64,000 nt of DNA, from the NCBI GenBank assembly GCA_030145275.1, contig JAQYVV010000007.1, positions 1-64,000 on the forward strand. Reading direction: 5' to 3'. Made by a program: the position numbers and the translations under genes. The notes below the pieces were generated by a model. That model did no database searches. It worked only from the letters and a program-made list of their open reading frames with translations, and was not told the DNA's origin. This DNA is from Desulfurivibrionaceae bacterium (GTDB lineage Bacteria > Desulfobacterota > Desulfobulbia > Desulfobulbales > VMSU01). Shown here piece by piece: positions 1 to 8,802 of this stretch; position 1 is the first letter of the stretch; each line of letters opens with the position of its first letter.

Positions 1-234
1 ATAGTCTAAAACGACAGATTGAAAGGGCTCGGACAGATCGACCACATCAAGGGAAATATTCAAAAAATCGGCAATTTTCTGGACCCTGACAATCTGCTCA
101 TCAAGATCCGGCTGGGCCAAAGCCATGTAGACTCCAGACACCTCTTACCCTTGTTGGATCAAGAGAGCCGCAGTCACAGAACTGTCCACCCCGCCACTCA
201 TTGCCACCATTATTTTTTTGTTATTCTGTTTCAT
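1..234 (-). pseudogene. mnmA: MnmA (tRNA 2-thiouridylase) N-terminus with an in-frame stop, truncated by the window edge
   Basis: Reading leftward from the ATG at 234, the frame gives MKQNNKKIMVAMSGGVDSSV, with the SGGVDSS pyrophosphatase loop of MnmA/ThiI-type tRNA thiolases. Codon 30 is TAA (147-145), where family members normally have tyrosine in a GYEV-like context. The frame then continues open to position 1 (VSGVYMALAQPDLDEQIVRV and onward) with MnmA-like sequence. A single TAT/TAC to TAA change explains the break. MnmA makes 2-thiouridine at the wobble base of Lys, Glu and Gln tRNAs. Either this copy is a young pseudogene or the base is a sequencing error; the rest of the gene lies outside the window. 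Confidence 0.75.
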
Positions 235-626
235 CTATGCAGGTGTATAAATCCTTTTTTAACTGCTTAAATTGACCAGCTCACAACAAACAGAATAAAC
301 CACAAATGTCTCTCTTTAGCACCCTCATTGATAAATCTGAAGAGAATGGTAGGACATATATTAACCAAAGTCCTAGTAAAATATCCCCTTTCAATTTGAG
401 AAAAGCACACCTGTTGGAAGCAGAATATTTGCAGCCTCCACATCCTGAATCTTGATTTAGAGAATATTTTTCCAAGTCGCATTACTCGGTTAAAAATTCC
501 AACCAATCACCTTAAAGAATTTGTACCATCCTGACACAAAGTAATTCAAAGTAATGCTAGGCAAAGGTAACAACAAGCATTTAGCTTATTACTTAAATGC
601 TTAATTTTACTAATAATATTTTTATG
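235..626. other. Intergenic stretch with no supported gene
   Basis: AT-rich sequence between the mnmA start and the promoter of the small secreted protein. A 49-codon frame at 306-455 and minus-strand frames at 267-506 lack convincing ribosome binding sites and recognisable motifs. No palindromic element of families A-C is visible here. Confidence 0.5.
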
Positions 627-655
627 TTGACACCAACACAAAGCAGTGCTTTATT
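627..655 (+). promoter_or_regulatory. Probable sigma-70 promoter of the small secreted protein
   Basis: TTGACA at 627-632, a 17-nt spacer, then TTTATT at 650-655. The -35 is perfect and the -10 is imperfect. It lies 64 nt upstream of the ATG at 719. Confidence 0.45.
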
Positions 656-718
656 GGCAGCAAATATACAGTAAAATATGAAACAAAATAATATCTACAT
701 CCACAAAAAGGAGAAAAA

Positions 719-982
719 ATGAAAAAGAAAAGTTTAATTTGTTTGTTTGCAGGGATATTCATGGTCGGCATGGTTGCTATTGTCCAAGCCGGTCAAAATA
801 AAGATGATATTTACGTCAGCGCAATCGATTGTGACTGGGGTGAATTTGAGTCAGCAGTCAGCGAATCACGACTGGAACAAATCCTGGCCACAATGCCGGC
901 GGCTGGTCCTGCTCAGGAGAATGATGATATTTATGTTGAAGCAAATGACTGTGATTGGGATGAGTTTGCATCGATAAAATAA
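719..982 (+). CDS. Small secreted protein with a duplicated DDIYV-DCDW-EF motif
   Basis: An 87-residue protein with a very good ribosome binding site (AAAAGGAGAAAAA before ATG). It starts with a Sec signal peptide: MKKK, a hydrophobic stretch to about residue 22, and a probable cleavage after VQAG or nearby. The mature part holds two copies of one motif, DDIYVSAIDCDWGEF (about residues 28-42) and DDIYVEANDCDWDEF (about 69-83), joined by a linker containing LEQILATMPAAGPAQ. The copies are related at DNA level, so they arose by internal duplication. Each has one cysteine and many acidic residues. I recognise no family. It could be a periplasmic metal- or partner-binding peptide, or a precursor of a processed peptide. 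A 24-residue membrane peptide follows at 1005. Confidence 0.75.
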   Translation: MKKKSLICLFAGIFMVGMVAIVQAGQNKDDIYVSAIDCDWGEFESAVSESRLEQILATMPAAGPAQENDDIYVEANDCDWDEFASIK

Positions 983-1004
983 TTATTCAGGATAGGGTTA
1001 TTTT

Positions 1005-1079
1005 ATGTCAAGAGACGTCTTGTATGCAATCTTTGCCACCGCCATTACAATTGGCATTGTTATACTGATACTCACTTGA
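1005..1079 (+). CDS. 24-residue single-span membrane peptide
   Basis: ATG at 1005 to TGA at 1077-1079, preceded by AGGATAGGG about 9 nt upstream. The product starts MSRDVLYAIFATAITIGI and ends VILILT, so almost all of it is one transmembrane helix after a short polar MSRD head. It lies 22 nt after the secreted protein and is followed by a strong terminator, which suggests a two-gene unit. Size and layout resemble other bacterial single-span microproteins, but I do not recognise a family. Coding status rests on the start signal, the helix and the context. Confidence 0.5.
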   Translation: MSRDVLYAIFATAITIGIVILILT

Positions 1080-1153
1080 TCGTATATTGAATTGCTGAAC
1101 ACCTCCTATCCATATACGATTTTGACAAAGCCAAATATATTACGATTATCAGT

Positions 1154-1282
1154 CTAATCCGGAGAAACCGGGAATAAGTGCCTTAACAGTGGTCTGCAAC
1201 ATATTGGGAATATTGTTCTTTTCTTAAATCCTCGGAGTCTTTGCTTACCTGTTTTTGTGACAGGATTTCAGTTATAAGGCAC
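1154..1282 (+). repeat. Family B palindromic element, copy B1 (long type)
   Basis: Starts CTAATCCGGAGAAACCGGGAATAA-like and ends in TTATAAGGCAC, with the paired GTGCCTTA / TAAGGCAC arms. Its interior (GGTCTGCAACATATTGGG, then CTTACCTGTTTTTGTGACAG) matches copy B7 at 56162-56311. The right-hand CTAA boundary is lost and the element runs directly into a terminator. Confidence 0.85.
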
Positions 1283-1323
1283 AAAAAAAAGGCAGACTCA
1301 TTAACTTGAGACTGCCTTTTTTT
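1283..1323 (+). terminator. Rho-independent terminator
   Basis: AAAAAAAAGGCAG-A-CTCA, loop TTAACT, TGAG-A-CTGCCTTTTTTT: a long stem with a T run on the + strand (and an A run that would serve the - strand). It closes the small secreted protein/micropeptide unit. Confidence 0.85.
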
Positions 1324-1357
1324 GTGAAAATTCAGATAACTATCTATAATGGTTCAC

Positions 1358-1579
1358 ATGACTACAGAAGGTTATATACGATATAGAAGTGACTATAAGT
1401 ACCAGTTGGCAGAGGGCTACAGGATCAACATTTAAATTAAACCAAAATCCAATATTGAAACAGATTTTATTGATCTGGATGTAGAGGGAAATTTATCGGT
1501 TAAAAAAGGATATGCCTGGGATGGCCCTTCTGGCCCGGTAAAAGGTACAGATGAGAATATGCGTGCACCTGGGGAATAA
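1358..1579 (+). pseudogene. Fragment of a phage-type GYAWDGPSGP protein (DUF1353-like)
   Basis: From ATG 1358 the frame encodes MTTEGYIRYRSDYKYQLAEG, a TAA at 1433-1435 (codon 26), then continues with DLDVEGNLSVKKGYAWDGPS followed by GPVKGTDENMR to a TAA at 1577-1579. The GYAWDGPSGP...MR block is typical of small phage or prophage-associated proteins (DUF1353-like), which normally continue with a LVHDALYQ-type segment that is missing here. With both an internal stop and a lost C-terminus this is a decayed remnant. The family label is from memory of the motif and is moderately certain. Confidence 0.55.
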
Positions 1580-1663
1580 TAAAACCTCCACATCTAACCA
1601 ACGGGTTGAGTTCATTTTTTCTGTTGACCTCTTGGCCCTTTTCTATCATATAGAAAAAGATAT

Positions 1664-2001
1664 TTAATCAGGTGTCGCTCAGACATAAATAGGGAATCCC
1701 GTGAAAATCGGGAACGGGCCCGCCGCTGTAACCTCTTTCCTTTTTAGTGCCTTAGAAATTGAATCTTGAAGTCTTGCGCTTATCTGTTTTTTCAACAGTA
1801 AATCAATTTTCCAAAGCACTTATCCCCCTCAGGGTGGGTTGTTATAAAAAGGAACTTTTGACAAAACGCCACTGTCCTTTTAGGGTCGCTCATAAATAAC
1901 TTCGCAGAATTGAGGTGTAAATGTGAAATTATTTTTGCGCGAGACCTTAGGATGGGAAGGCTGTCAGAAGGGAGAGGGAGTCAGAATACCTGCCTGATTA
2001 A
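1664..2001 (+). promoter_or_regulatory. Cobalamin riboswitch (expanded by an internal insertion)
   Basis: The ends pair perfectly: TTAATCAGG (1664-1672) with CCTGATTAA (1993-2001), forming P1. Between them are the diagnostic blocks of the adenosylcobalamin aptamer: AGGGAATCCCGTGAAAATCGGG, then CCCGCCGCTGTAA (1691-1741), CCACTG near 1869, GATGGGAAGG near 1951, and the B12 box AGTCAGAATACCTGCC (1979-1994). At 338 nt it is much longer than the usual roughly 200 nt, partly because a family B-like hairpin lies at 1746-1821. A terminator follows at 2062-2102. A weak promoter-like TTGACC is seen at 1624. Normally such switches repress B12 uptake or synthesis genes; here only a truncated frame follows. 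Confidence 0.85.
1746..1821 (+). repeat. Family B-like hairpin relic inside the riboswitch
   Basis: AGTGCCTTAGAAATTGA at the left pairs imperfectly with TCAATTTTCCAAAGCACT at the right. The interior CTTGAAGTCTTGCGCTTATC plus TGTTTTTT closely matches the interior of copy B7 (CGAAGTCTTCGCTTATC, TGTTTTTT). The CTAA borders are not retained. Confidence 0.6.
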
Positions 2002-2061
2002 TAAGTTGCCGTCTCGTGGTAAAGACGGGCAATTGTCTGGTTTTGCGGATATAAGGGACAT

Positions 2062-2102
2062 CCTCAAACTGTTTATTTTAAACTGGTTTGGGGTTTTTTT
2101 TT
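2062..2102 (+). terminator. Riboswitch expression-platform terminator
   Basis: CCTCAAACTGTTTA, loop, TAAACTGGTTTGGGG followed by nine T residues. It stands between the B12 box and the next start codon, as expected for transcription attenuation by the cobalamin riboswitch. Confidence 0.75.
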
Positions 2103-2133
2103 ACCCGACCTTCATTCGTAAGGAGATTTAACA

Positions 2134-2285
2134 TGAACTCAAAAGAACTTGCCTACGCAAAACAAGGCGCTCTGACCGCCAAAAACTGGGACACATTTCA
2201 AACTGTTATGCGGAAATGCTTAAAGATTGTCATTTTTCAACGCAAAACACCGCTTGGTGTCCCTTCTACCACAATCGCACCCTAA
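2134..2285 (+). pseudogene. Truncated 50-codon frame under riboswitch control
   Basis: Excellent start context (AAGGAGATTTAAC then ATG at 2134) directly after the attenuator. The product begins MNSKELAYAKQGALTAKNWD and stops after 50 residues; the last part (IVIFQRKTPLGVPSTTIAP) does not look like a natural protein tail. A palindrome begins 4 nt after the stop. The likeliest reading is the start of a former B12-regulated gene whose body has been lost. I do not recognise the family from the surviving N-terminus. Confidence 0.45.
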
Positions 2286-2288
2286 CCC

Positions 2289-2352
2289 TGCGCCGCTAAC
2301 TCTTCTCACATTGCGCACCAACATATCGAGGCAATGTGACTTAAGCGGCGCA
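2289..2352. repeat. Isolated 64-bp palindrome (family D)
   Basis: Two nested inverted arms: TGCGCCGCT...AGCGGCGCA outside and TCACATTGC...GCAATGTGA inside, around a 16-nt loop. It separates the truncated riboswitch gene from the U32 gene. Only one copy is seen in the window. Confidence 0.7.
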
Positions 2353-2376
2353 AAAACCTCCCAGGACAAAACAACC

Positions 2377-3660
2377 GTGTCAAAACCACAAAACATCAAA
2401 ATCCCGGAGCTTTTAGCTCCGGCGGGTAGCCTGGAAAAGCTTTATGCTGCTATCCATTACGGCGCTGACGCAGTTTATCTGGGAGGGGGGGATTTCAGTT
2501 TGCGGGCCCACGCCGTCCTCAACAGAGAAGACCTGGCAAGGGCGGTGGCCTATGCCCATGAACATGGAGTCAAAGCCTATATCACCGTCAACATAATGGC
2601 CCATAACCGGGACTTAGAAGAGCTGACAGACTACCTCCCCTTTCTTGCTGAGATTGGGGCAGATGGCCTAATCATTGCCGACCCCGGCATCATCAGGGCG
2701 GCCAAAAAACTAGTCCCGAATATTCCTATTCATCTAAGCACCCAAGCCAACAGCACCAATTACTCCTCTGCCCTCTTCTGGCATGAACAAGGTGTCAAAA
2801 GGATAAACCTGGCCCGTGAACTTGGCCTTGCCGAGATCCAAACGATTCGAGAACATGTCCCCACAGAACTTGAGATATTTGTGCACGGGGCCATCTGCAT
2901 CTCCTATTCGGGACGCTGCTCCCTTAGCCTTTACATGACAGGCCGGGACGCTAACTGCGGCAACTGTGCCCATCCATGCCGCTATAGATATGTTTTGGAA
3001 GAAGAAAAAAGGCCTGGCCACTATTTCCCCGTTGAAGAAGATGCACGCGGCACTTACATATTCAACAGCAAGGACCTCTGCCTTCTACAACGCATTCCCG
3101 ACCTGATCTTGGCAGGGGCAGACAGTTTGAAAATCGAAGGCCGCATGAAAAGTGTCTATTACGTTGGCGCAATCGTCCGGCTCTACCGCGCCGCCATAGA
3201 CTACGTGGCTCAAAAGATTGAGGAGCAAGGTGAAGGTGTACTGAAAACACTGCAACTTCCAGAAGAATTTACGGCCGAACTCCCCAAAATAGGGTCACGG
3301 GGATACACAGAAAATTTTATCGACGGCCCCCCAGATTCAGGCGATATGCTCTATGGCGGCATCAGGGTTAAGCAGACCCATGCCCCGGTGGGTATTGTCC
3401 GTAAGCTTGGAGAAAAACCGCTCATCGAGATGAGAAACCCTTTAAATGTAGGGGAAAACATAGAATTACTGGGGCAAGATTTTGCCCAATGGACCATGCG
3501 GGTTGTTGGAATAACAACGGAGAAAGGGAAGTCTCTAGACAGAGCTAACCCCGGCAACCTCATTTATCTTGAAACAGACCCCGTGCTTGATGTCTGGCAA
3601 GTAAACAGCTTACTAAGAAGAAAAAGCGATATAGAAGAAAAAAGGGTTAGCGCTCCATGA
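2377..3660 (+). CDS. U32 family protein (YegQ/TrhP-like, tRNA hydroxylation family)
   Basis: About 427 residues from a GTG at 2377, chosen because the conserved family start (PELLAPAGSLEKL) follows within ten residues and CCAGGAC lies upstream; the frame is open to 2227 but that part crosses a palindrome. Family hallmarks: HYGADAVYLGG, HLSTQANSTN, IFVHGAICISYSGRCSLS, and the cysteine cluster NCGNCAHPCRYRY, which in the family helps bind an Fe-S cluster. YegQ/TrhP proteins act with prephenate in 5-hydroxyuridine formation on tRNA; other U32 members modify 23S rRNA, so the exact substrate is not fixed. The final residues VSAP and the stop codon are supplied by repeat A1, so the native C-terminus has been replaced. 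Confidence 0.85.
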   Translation: MSKPQNIKIPELLAPAGSLEKLYAAIHYGADAVYLGGGDFSLRAHAVLNREDLARAVAYAHEHGVKAYITVNIMAHNRDLEELTDYLPFLAEIGADGLIIADPGIIRAAKKLVPNIPIHLSTQANSTNYSSALFWHEQGVKRINLARELGLAEIQTIREHVPTELEIFVHGAICISYSGRCSLSLYMTGRDANCGNCAHPCRYRYVLEEEKRPGHYFPVEEDARGTYIFNSKDLCLLQRIPDLILAGADSLKIEGRMKSVYYVGAIVRLYRAAIDYVAQKIEEQGEGVLKTLQLPEEFTAELPKIGSRGYTENFIDGPPDSGDMLYGGIRVKQTHAPVGIVRKLGEKPLIEMRNPLNVGENIELLGQDFAQWTMRVVGITTEKGKSLDRANPGNLIYLETDPVLDVWQVNSLLRRKSDIEEKRVSAP

Positions 3661-3800
3661 ACACCCCGCTGCACGTGATCGACCCCCGTGATATACAGGG
3701 GGTATAATCGCGTGGCTCGATCACGCACATCGGGGTGCCCCTGAAACGCTTACGGACTCAGGGGGTACGCAATCTTGGGTGTACTTAATTAATCGCTAAC
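3646..3800 (+). repeat. Family A palindromic element, copy A1 (full length)
   Basis: Begins GTTAGCGCTCCATGAACACC and ends ATTAATCGCTAAC, with perfect GTTAGCG/CGCTAAC termini. The core hairpin (to about 3753) has stems CGTGATCGA/TCGATCACG and CCCCC/GGGGG around GTGATATACA, plus CACCCCG/CGGGGTG outside. A 47-bp tail (GGACTCAGGGGGTACGCAAT onward) follows the core. Its first 15 bases encode the end of the upstream U32 gene. Confidence 0.92.
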
Positions 3801-3891
3801 GAAAAAGGTAAAGAAAAGGCGGTAGCAACCCAATAAGGTCACTGCCGCCAATATTAAACCCATCTCCGATGGATTATAGCCTAGGTAGTTT

Positions 3892-4245
3892 TCAACCGCC
3901 GCTTGTCTTACAAGCCTCTGCCTCGCCACCCTTGCCAGTTGAAGCAGCACCTATAATGTGCTGGCGGGAAACTTTGACCCGGATCTTCTCTGCAATTTCC
4001 AGGGTAATTACCGTATCAGTCAAGCCGGTAATCACACCGTGTAAGCCTCCACTGGTAACAACATTTTCACCTTTTTTAAGAGCTAACAGAAAGCCCTGAT
4101 GTTCCTTTGCTTTTTTCTGCTGTGGCCGAATCAAAAGGAAATAAAAAACAGCAAAGATCAAAATAAGCGGTAAAAAAGACATAAAACCTCCCGCTGCCGG
4201 GCCAGCAGCCGGTGCGGCCGCGTATGCAACTCCTACATCAAACAT
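3892..4245 (-). CDS. yajC: YajC, preprotein translocase accessory subunit
   Basis: 117 residues: a short Ala/Gly-rich head, one transmembrane helix (FLPLILIFAVFYFLLI, about residues 24-39), the conserved RPQQKKAKEH motif and a cytoplasmic domain with GENVVTSGGLHGVI, all typical of YajC. YajC associates with the SecDF complex in the inner membrane. Start ATG at 4245 has GAAGGAG upstream. It lies downstream of tgt on the same strand, an arrangement common in proteobacteria (tgt-yajC-secDF); secD and secF are not beside it here, as repeat A1 and the oppositely oriented U32 gene follow. Confidence 0.93.
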   Translation of the reverse strand: MFDVGVAYAAAPAAGPAAGGFMSFLPLILIFAVFYFLLIRPQQKKAKEHQGFLLALKKGENVVTSGGLHGVITGLTDTVITLEIAEKIRVKVSRQHIIGAASTGKGGEAEACKTSGG

Positions 4246-4381
4246 AATACTTTCTCCTTCGTTAAAATTACTGATTGAGCAAAATTATAAACATGCATAT
4301 TTATAAGCATGTTAGCATCATATGTAAATCAACAATAACATCGACACATGAAATTTAAAACTTGAAATCAATACACCTGGC

Positions 4382-6210
<1,829 letters not shown>

Positions 6211-6255
6211 CTCATTTTATTGTTATTCAATTTTCCGTTGACGATTGACTTTCAT

Positions 6256-6297
6256 CTTTCAACTTTCAACTTTCAACTTTCAACTTTCAACTTTCAA
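6256..6297. repeat. Heptanucleotide tandem repeat, six perfect copies of CTTTCAA
   Basis: Six uninterrupted copies, with a degenerate CTTTCAT just upstream, lying 1 nt after the znuB stop codon (TTGAAAG read on the - strand). A related CTTTCAACTTTCAT stretch occurs at about 23403-23416. This simple motif is known as a recurrent low-complexity sequence in unrelated bacterial genomes. Confidence 0.95.
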
Positions 6298-6298
6298 C

Positions 6299-7144
6299 TC
6301 ACCTAAACACCCACCTTGTCAAGAGCACCGCAAGATAAACCGTTCCGGCAATAACTATTATCACCGGACCGGAAGGCATATCATAGGTATAGCTTATTGC
6401 CAAACCACTGCTGATAAAAACAGCGCACAAGAGAGAAGCCGCCAACATCATCTGCCAGAGAACCCGGGCAAAATGTCCGGCAATGGCCGCAGGCAGAGTC
6501 AACAAGGCAACAACCATTACAATTCCTACGATCCGCACCAGCAGGACAACGGTAATCGCGGTTAGGCAGAGAAGTCCGAGGTAGTAGGCCGTGGCATTTA
6601 TGCCCCTGATCCTGGCATACTCTTCATCAAAACAGACCGCCAGAAAGCGCTGATAAAATAGACACCCAGCGCCAATAATAAGAATATCCAGGCCGGCCAC
6701 CAAACGCAGGTCATTTTGGGAAACCAAAAGAATATTGCCAAAAAGATAACTCATGGGGTCGGTATACCCCGGAGTTTTTGCAATAAAAAGAAGTCCTATA
6801 GCCATTCCCACCGCCCAAAGTGCGCCAATAACCGTATCTTCACGCTGACTGGCGTGAATACTGACAAAACCTATGATAACAGCTGCCGCAAGGGCCGCAA
6901 TAACTGCGCCATATAAAGGGTCCACCCAGGCCCACCCCACCCCTTTTTGCAAATAGAGTCCGACTCCTATACCACCTAGAACGCAATGGGAAATCGCCCC
7001 GGCAATATAAGATATCCGGCGGACAACAACATAAGAGCCGATAACCCCAAAAGCAACGCTGGCCAGGAGTCCTACCATAAAAGCGTAACGCAGAAAAGGT
7101 ATGTGCGGATTTAAGAGCGCTTCGATAAAATCAATCAGCAACAT
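6299..7144 (-). CDS. znuB: Zinc ABC transporter, permease
   Basis: 281 residues starting at ATG 7144, preferred because GCAGGAGGGC precedes it; the start overlaps the znuC end by 14 nt. At least seven hydrophobic helices, with the ABC-3 family motif ISHCVLGGIGVGLYL and the loop ISIHASQRED-like segment (FVSIHASQREDTVIGALWAV). It forms the membrane channel of a zinc/manganese-type importer with ZnuC and ZnuA. The heptamer repeat begins right after its stop codon. Confidence 0.93.
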   Translation of the reverse strand: MLLIDFIEALLNPHIPFLRYAFMVGLLASVAFGVIGSYVVVRRISYIAGAISHCVLGGIGVGLYLQKGVGWAWVDPLYGAVIAALAAAVIIGFVSIHASQREDTVIGALWAVGMAIGLLFIAKTPGYTDPMSYLFGNILLVSQNDLRLVAGLDILIIGAGCLFYQRFLAVCFDEEYARIRGINATAYYLGLLCLTAITVVLLVRIVGIVMVVALLTLPAAIAGHFARVLWQMMLAASLLCAVFISSGLAISYTYDMPSGPVIIVIAGTVYLAVLLTRWVFR

Positions 7145-7895
7145 GCCCTCCTGCCGCACAGCGGTGATCATGGCGGATCATTTTAATATCTTCACCGTAG
7201 AGATCCTGAATAAGTTCACCGGATATTTCACTGGTTGGATGAACATGGACGACCTGATTGACGCAAATCACCGATTCAAAAAACTGAGAGGTAAAACCAA
7301 GATCATGGGTCACCAGGATAATGGCCATCCTTTTGTTGAGCTCCAGCATTATCTCAAAAAGACTTCCCTCCACATGGGCATCTATATTGGCAGTCGGCTC
7401 ATCGAGGATAAGAATCTCTGAGGCAGAGACAAGGGCTCTGGCAATCAGGACCCGCTGCCTCTGGCCGCCCGAGAGCTCGGAAAATTTCCGTCCTGCAAGC
7501 TGGAGCAATTCCATCTCTTCCAAGGCATGCAAGGCGGCTTCTTTATCACTCTTTGAATAAGAGAACCCGAAGCGAACCCCGTTCTGAGCAGCAAGTCTTC
7601 CCATTAAGGTGACATCCATCACCGTTACCGGAAAAAGTGGATCAAAATTGGAATATTGCGGCACATACCCCACCCTATTTCTCTTCTCGTCAGGTGTTCC
7701 ACCCAGCAACCTAACCGTGCCCCGAGTTGGCTCAAGCAGGCCAAGAATGATTTTTATCAAGGTACTCTTACCGCCGCCATTGGGCCCCACAACACAGGTG
7801 GAATCCTTCTGGTCAATGCTCAAATTCACATCTTTCAGCACAGATATTCCGTTATAGGAAAAATAAAGATTTTCTATTTCGACTACCGGAATCAC
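7131..7895 (-). CDS. znuC: Zinc ABC transporter, ATP-binding protein
   Basis: 254 residues. Walker A GPNGGGKST (about residue 38), signature LSGGQRQR, Walker B ILILDEP and switch histidine in LVTHD are all intact. Start is GTG at 7895, overlapping the TGA of znuA, with AGAGGG upstream. The C-terminus carries HDHRCAAGGH, a short His/Cys patch that could sense metal, as in some ZnuC proteins (inference). Confidence 0.94.
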   Translation of the reverse strand: MIPVVEIENLYFSYNGISVLKDVNLSIDQKDSTCVVGPNGGGKSTLIKIILGLLEPTRGTVRLLGGTPDEKRNRVGYVPQYSNFDPLFPVTVMDVTLMGRLAAQNGVRFGFSYSKSDKEAALHALEEMELLQLAGRKFSELSGGQRQRVLIARALVSASEILILDEPTANIDAHVEGSLFEIMLELNKRMAIILVTHDLGFTSQFFESVICVNQVVHVHPTSEISGELIQDLYGEDIKMIRHDHRCAAGGHVAD

Positions 7896-8791
7896 TGAAA
7901 GGCCCTCTCTAATTGCTCTGCTATAACTGAAAAATTGCCCAAAACATTCTTGGCAAGCGGATCGAGCTCCACAACAGTACCCCTAATAGATGCGGCAACT
8001 ATCTGGGCACTGGCCTGATCAAATTGGGGCTGCACGAAAATAATCTGCACCCCCTCTTCTTTGGCGGCCGTTATAAGGCTTGCAATTTTTTTTGGCGTCG
8101 GCCTGCGCCCTCCGGCCTCAACCGCCTTCTGATGTAGCCCGAACGCTTCACCAAAATGGGCAAAAGCAGGGTGGAAAACAAAAAACGAGCGCCCTTTAAA
8201 TGGTTTCAGCTGGACTGCAATCCTGGCGCTAATCAGATCCAGCTCCTTTTGAAATTTGTCCAAGTTCCTATAATAGGCATCTTTATGGGCCGGATCCTCT
8301 TTAGCAAAAGCTATCGCCACTCTTTCGGCCTGTATTCTATACAGTGACGGAGAGAGCCAAAGGTGCTGATCACAGTAACCCTCGCCATGATCATAGTGGT
8401 CACCCTCGTCGTGATCAGCATGGCCACCCTCTCCAGCAGCATGCCCATGAACCAAATCCTTGCTCAAATCAACAAAGGTCAAGGCCGGAAAGCCTTTATG
8501 TATCTTGCCGGAAATACGCTCCTCAAAATCCAGCCCAGAGAGAAAAAATATGCGTGCACTCCCCAATGACATAATCTGTTTAGGACTTGGCTCAAATGTA
8601 TGCGGATCCTGACCTTGCTCTATGAGTGTTCGGGCTTGGACATTGCTGCCGCCAATTCTTTCTGCCAGATAGGTGTATGGCGCAATTCCGCTAACAACCT
8701 CAAAGCCTCCGACAGCATATGCCATCCCAGCATAAACGGCTATCCAGGCCATAACCAATAGTGGAGAAAGAATTCGTTTTATCACAGACAT
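7892..8791 (-). CDS. znuA: Zinc ABC transporter, periplasmic binding protein
   Basis: 299 residues from ATG 8791; a TTG further upstream would be inside the stop of the preceding gene. Signal peptide to about residue 26. The cluster A-I fold is indicated by GIAPYTYLAERIGG, the metal ligand region EQGQDPHTFEPSP, and FFVFHPAFAHFGEAFGL. A long His/Asp/Glu-rich loop (HGHAAGEGGHADHDEGDH, then YDHGEGYCDQH) is the hallmark of zinc-specific members. znuABC are overlapping and clearly one operon. Confidence 0.94.
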   Translation of the reverse strand: MSVIKRILSPLLVMAWIAVYAGMAYAVGGFEVVSGIAPYTYLAERIGGSNVQARTLIEQGQDPHTFEPSPKQIMSLGSARIFFLSGLDFEERISGKIHKGFPALTFVDLSKDLVHGHAAGEGGHADHDEGDHYDHGEGYCDQHLWLSPSLYRIQAERVAIAFAKEDPAHKDAYYRNLDKFQKELDLISARIAVQLKPFKGRSFFVFHPAFAHFGEAFGLHQKAVEAGGRRPTPKKIASLITAAKEEGVQIIFVQPQFDQASAQIVAASIRGTVVELDPLAKNVLGNFSVIAEQLERAFQ

Positions 8792-8802
8792 CAGCAGCCC
8801 TC

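Noticed and set aside
306..455. 49-codon plus-strand frame (MSLFSTLIDKSEENG...)
   Set aside because: Plausible composition but no Shine-Dalgarno and no homology I can recognise; too weak to list as a gene.
267..506. Minus-strand frames near mnmA
   Set aside because: Unusual amino-acid composition, no ribosome binding site and no motif; likely chance frames in AT-rich DNA.
3646..3753. Family A hairpin as an intrinsic terminator
   Set aside because: Strong stem but no T run after it; acsE has a separate terminator beyond A3.
6245..6565. 106-codon plus-strand frame with FQLSTFN repeats
   Set aside because: It is the translation of the CTTTCAA tandem repeat plus the antisense of znuB.
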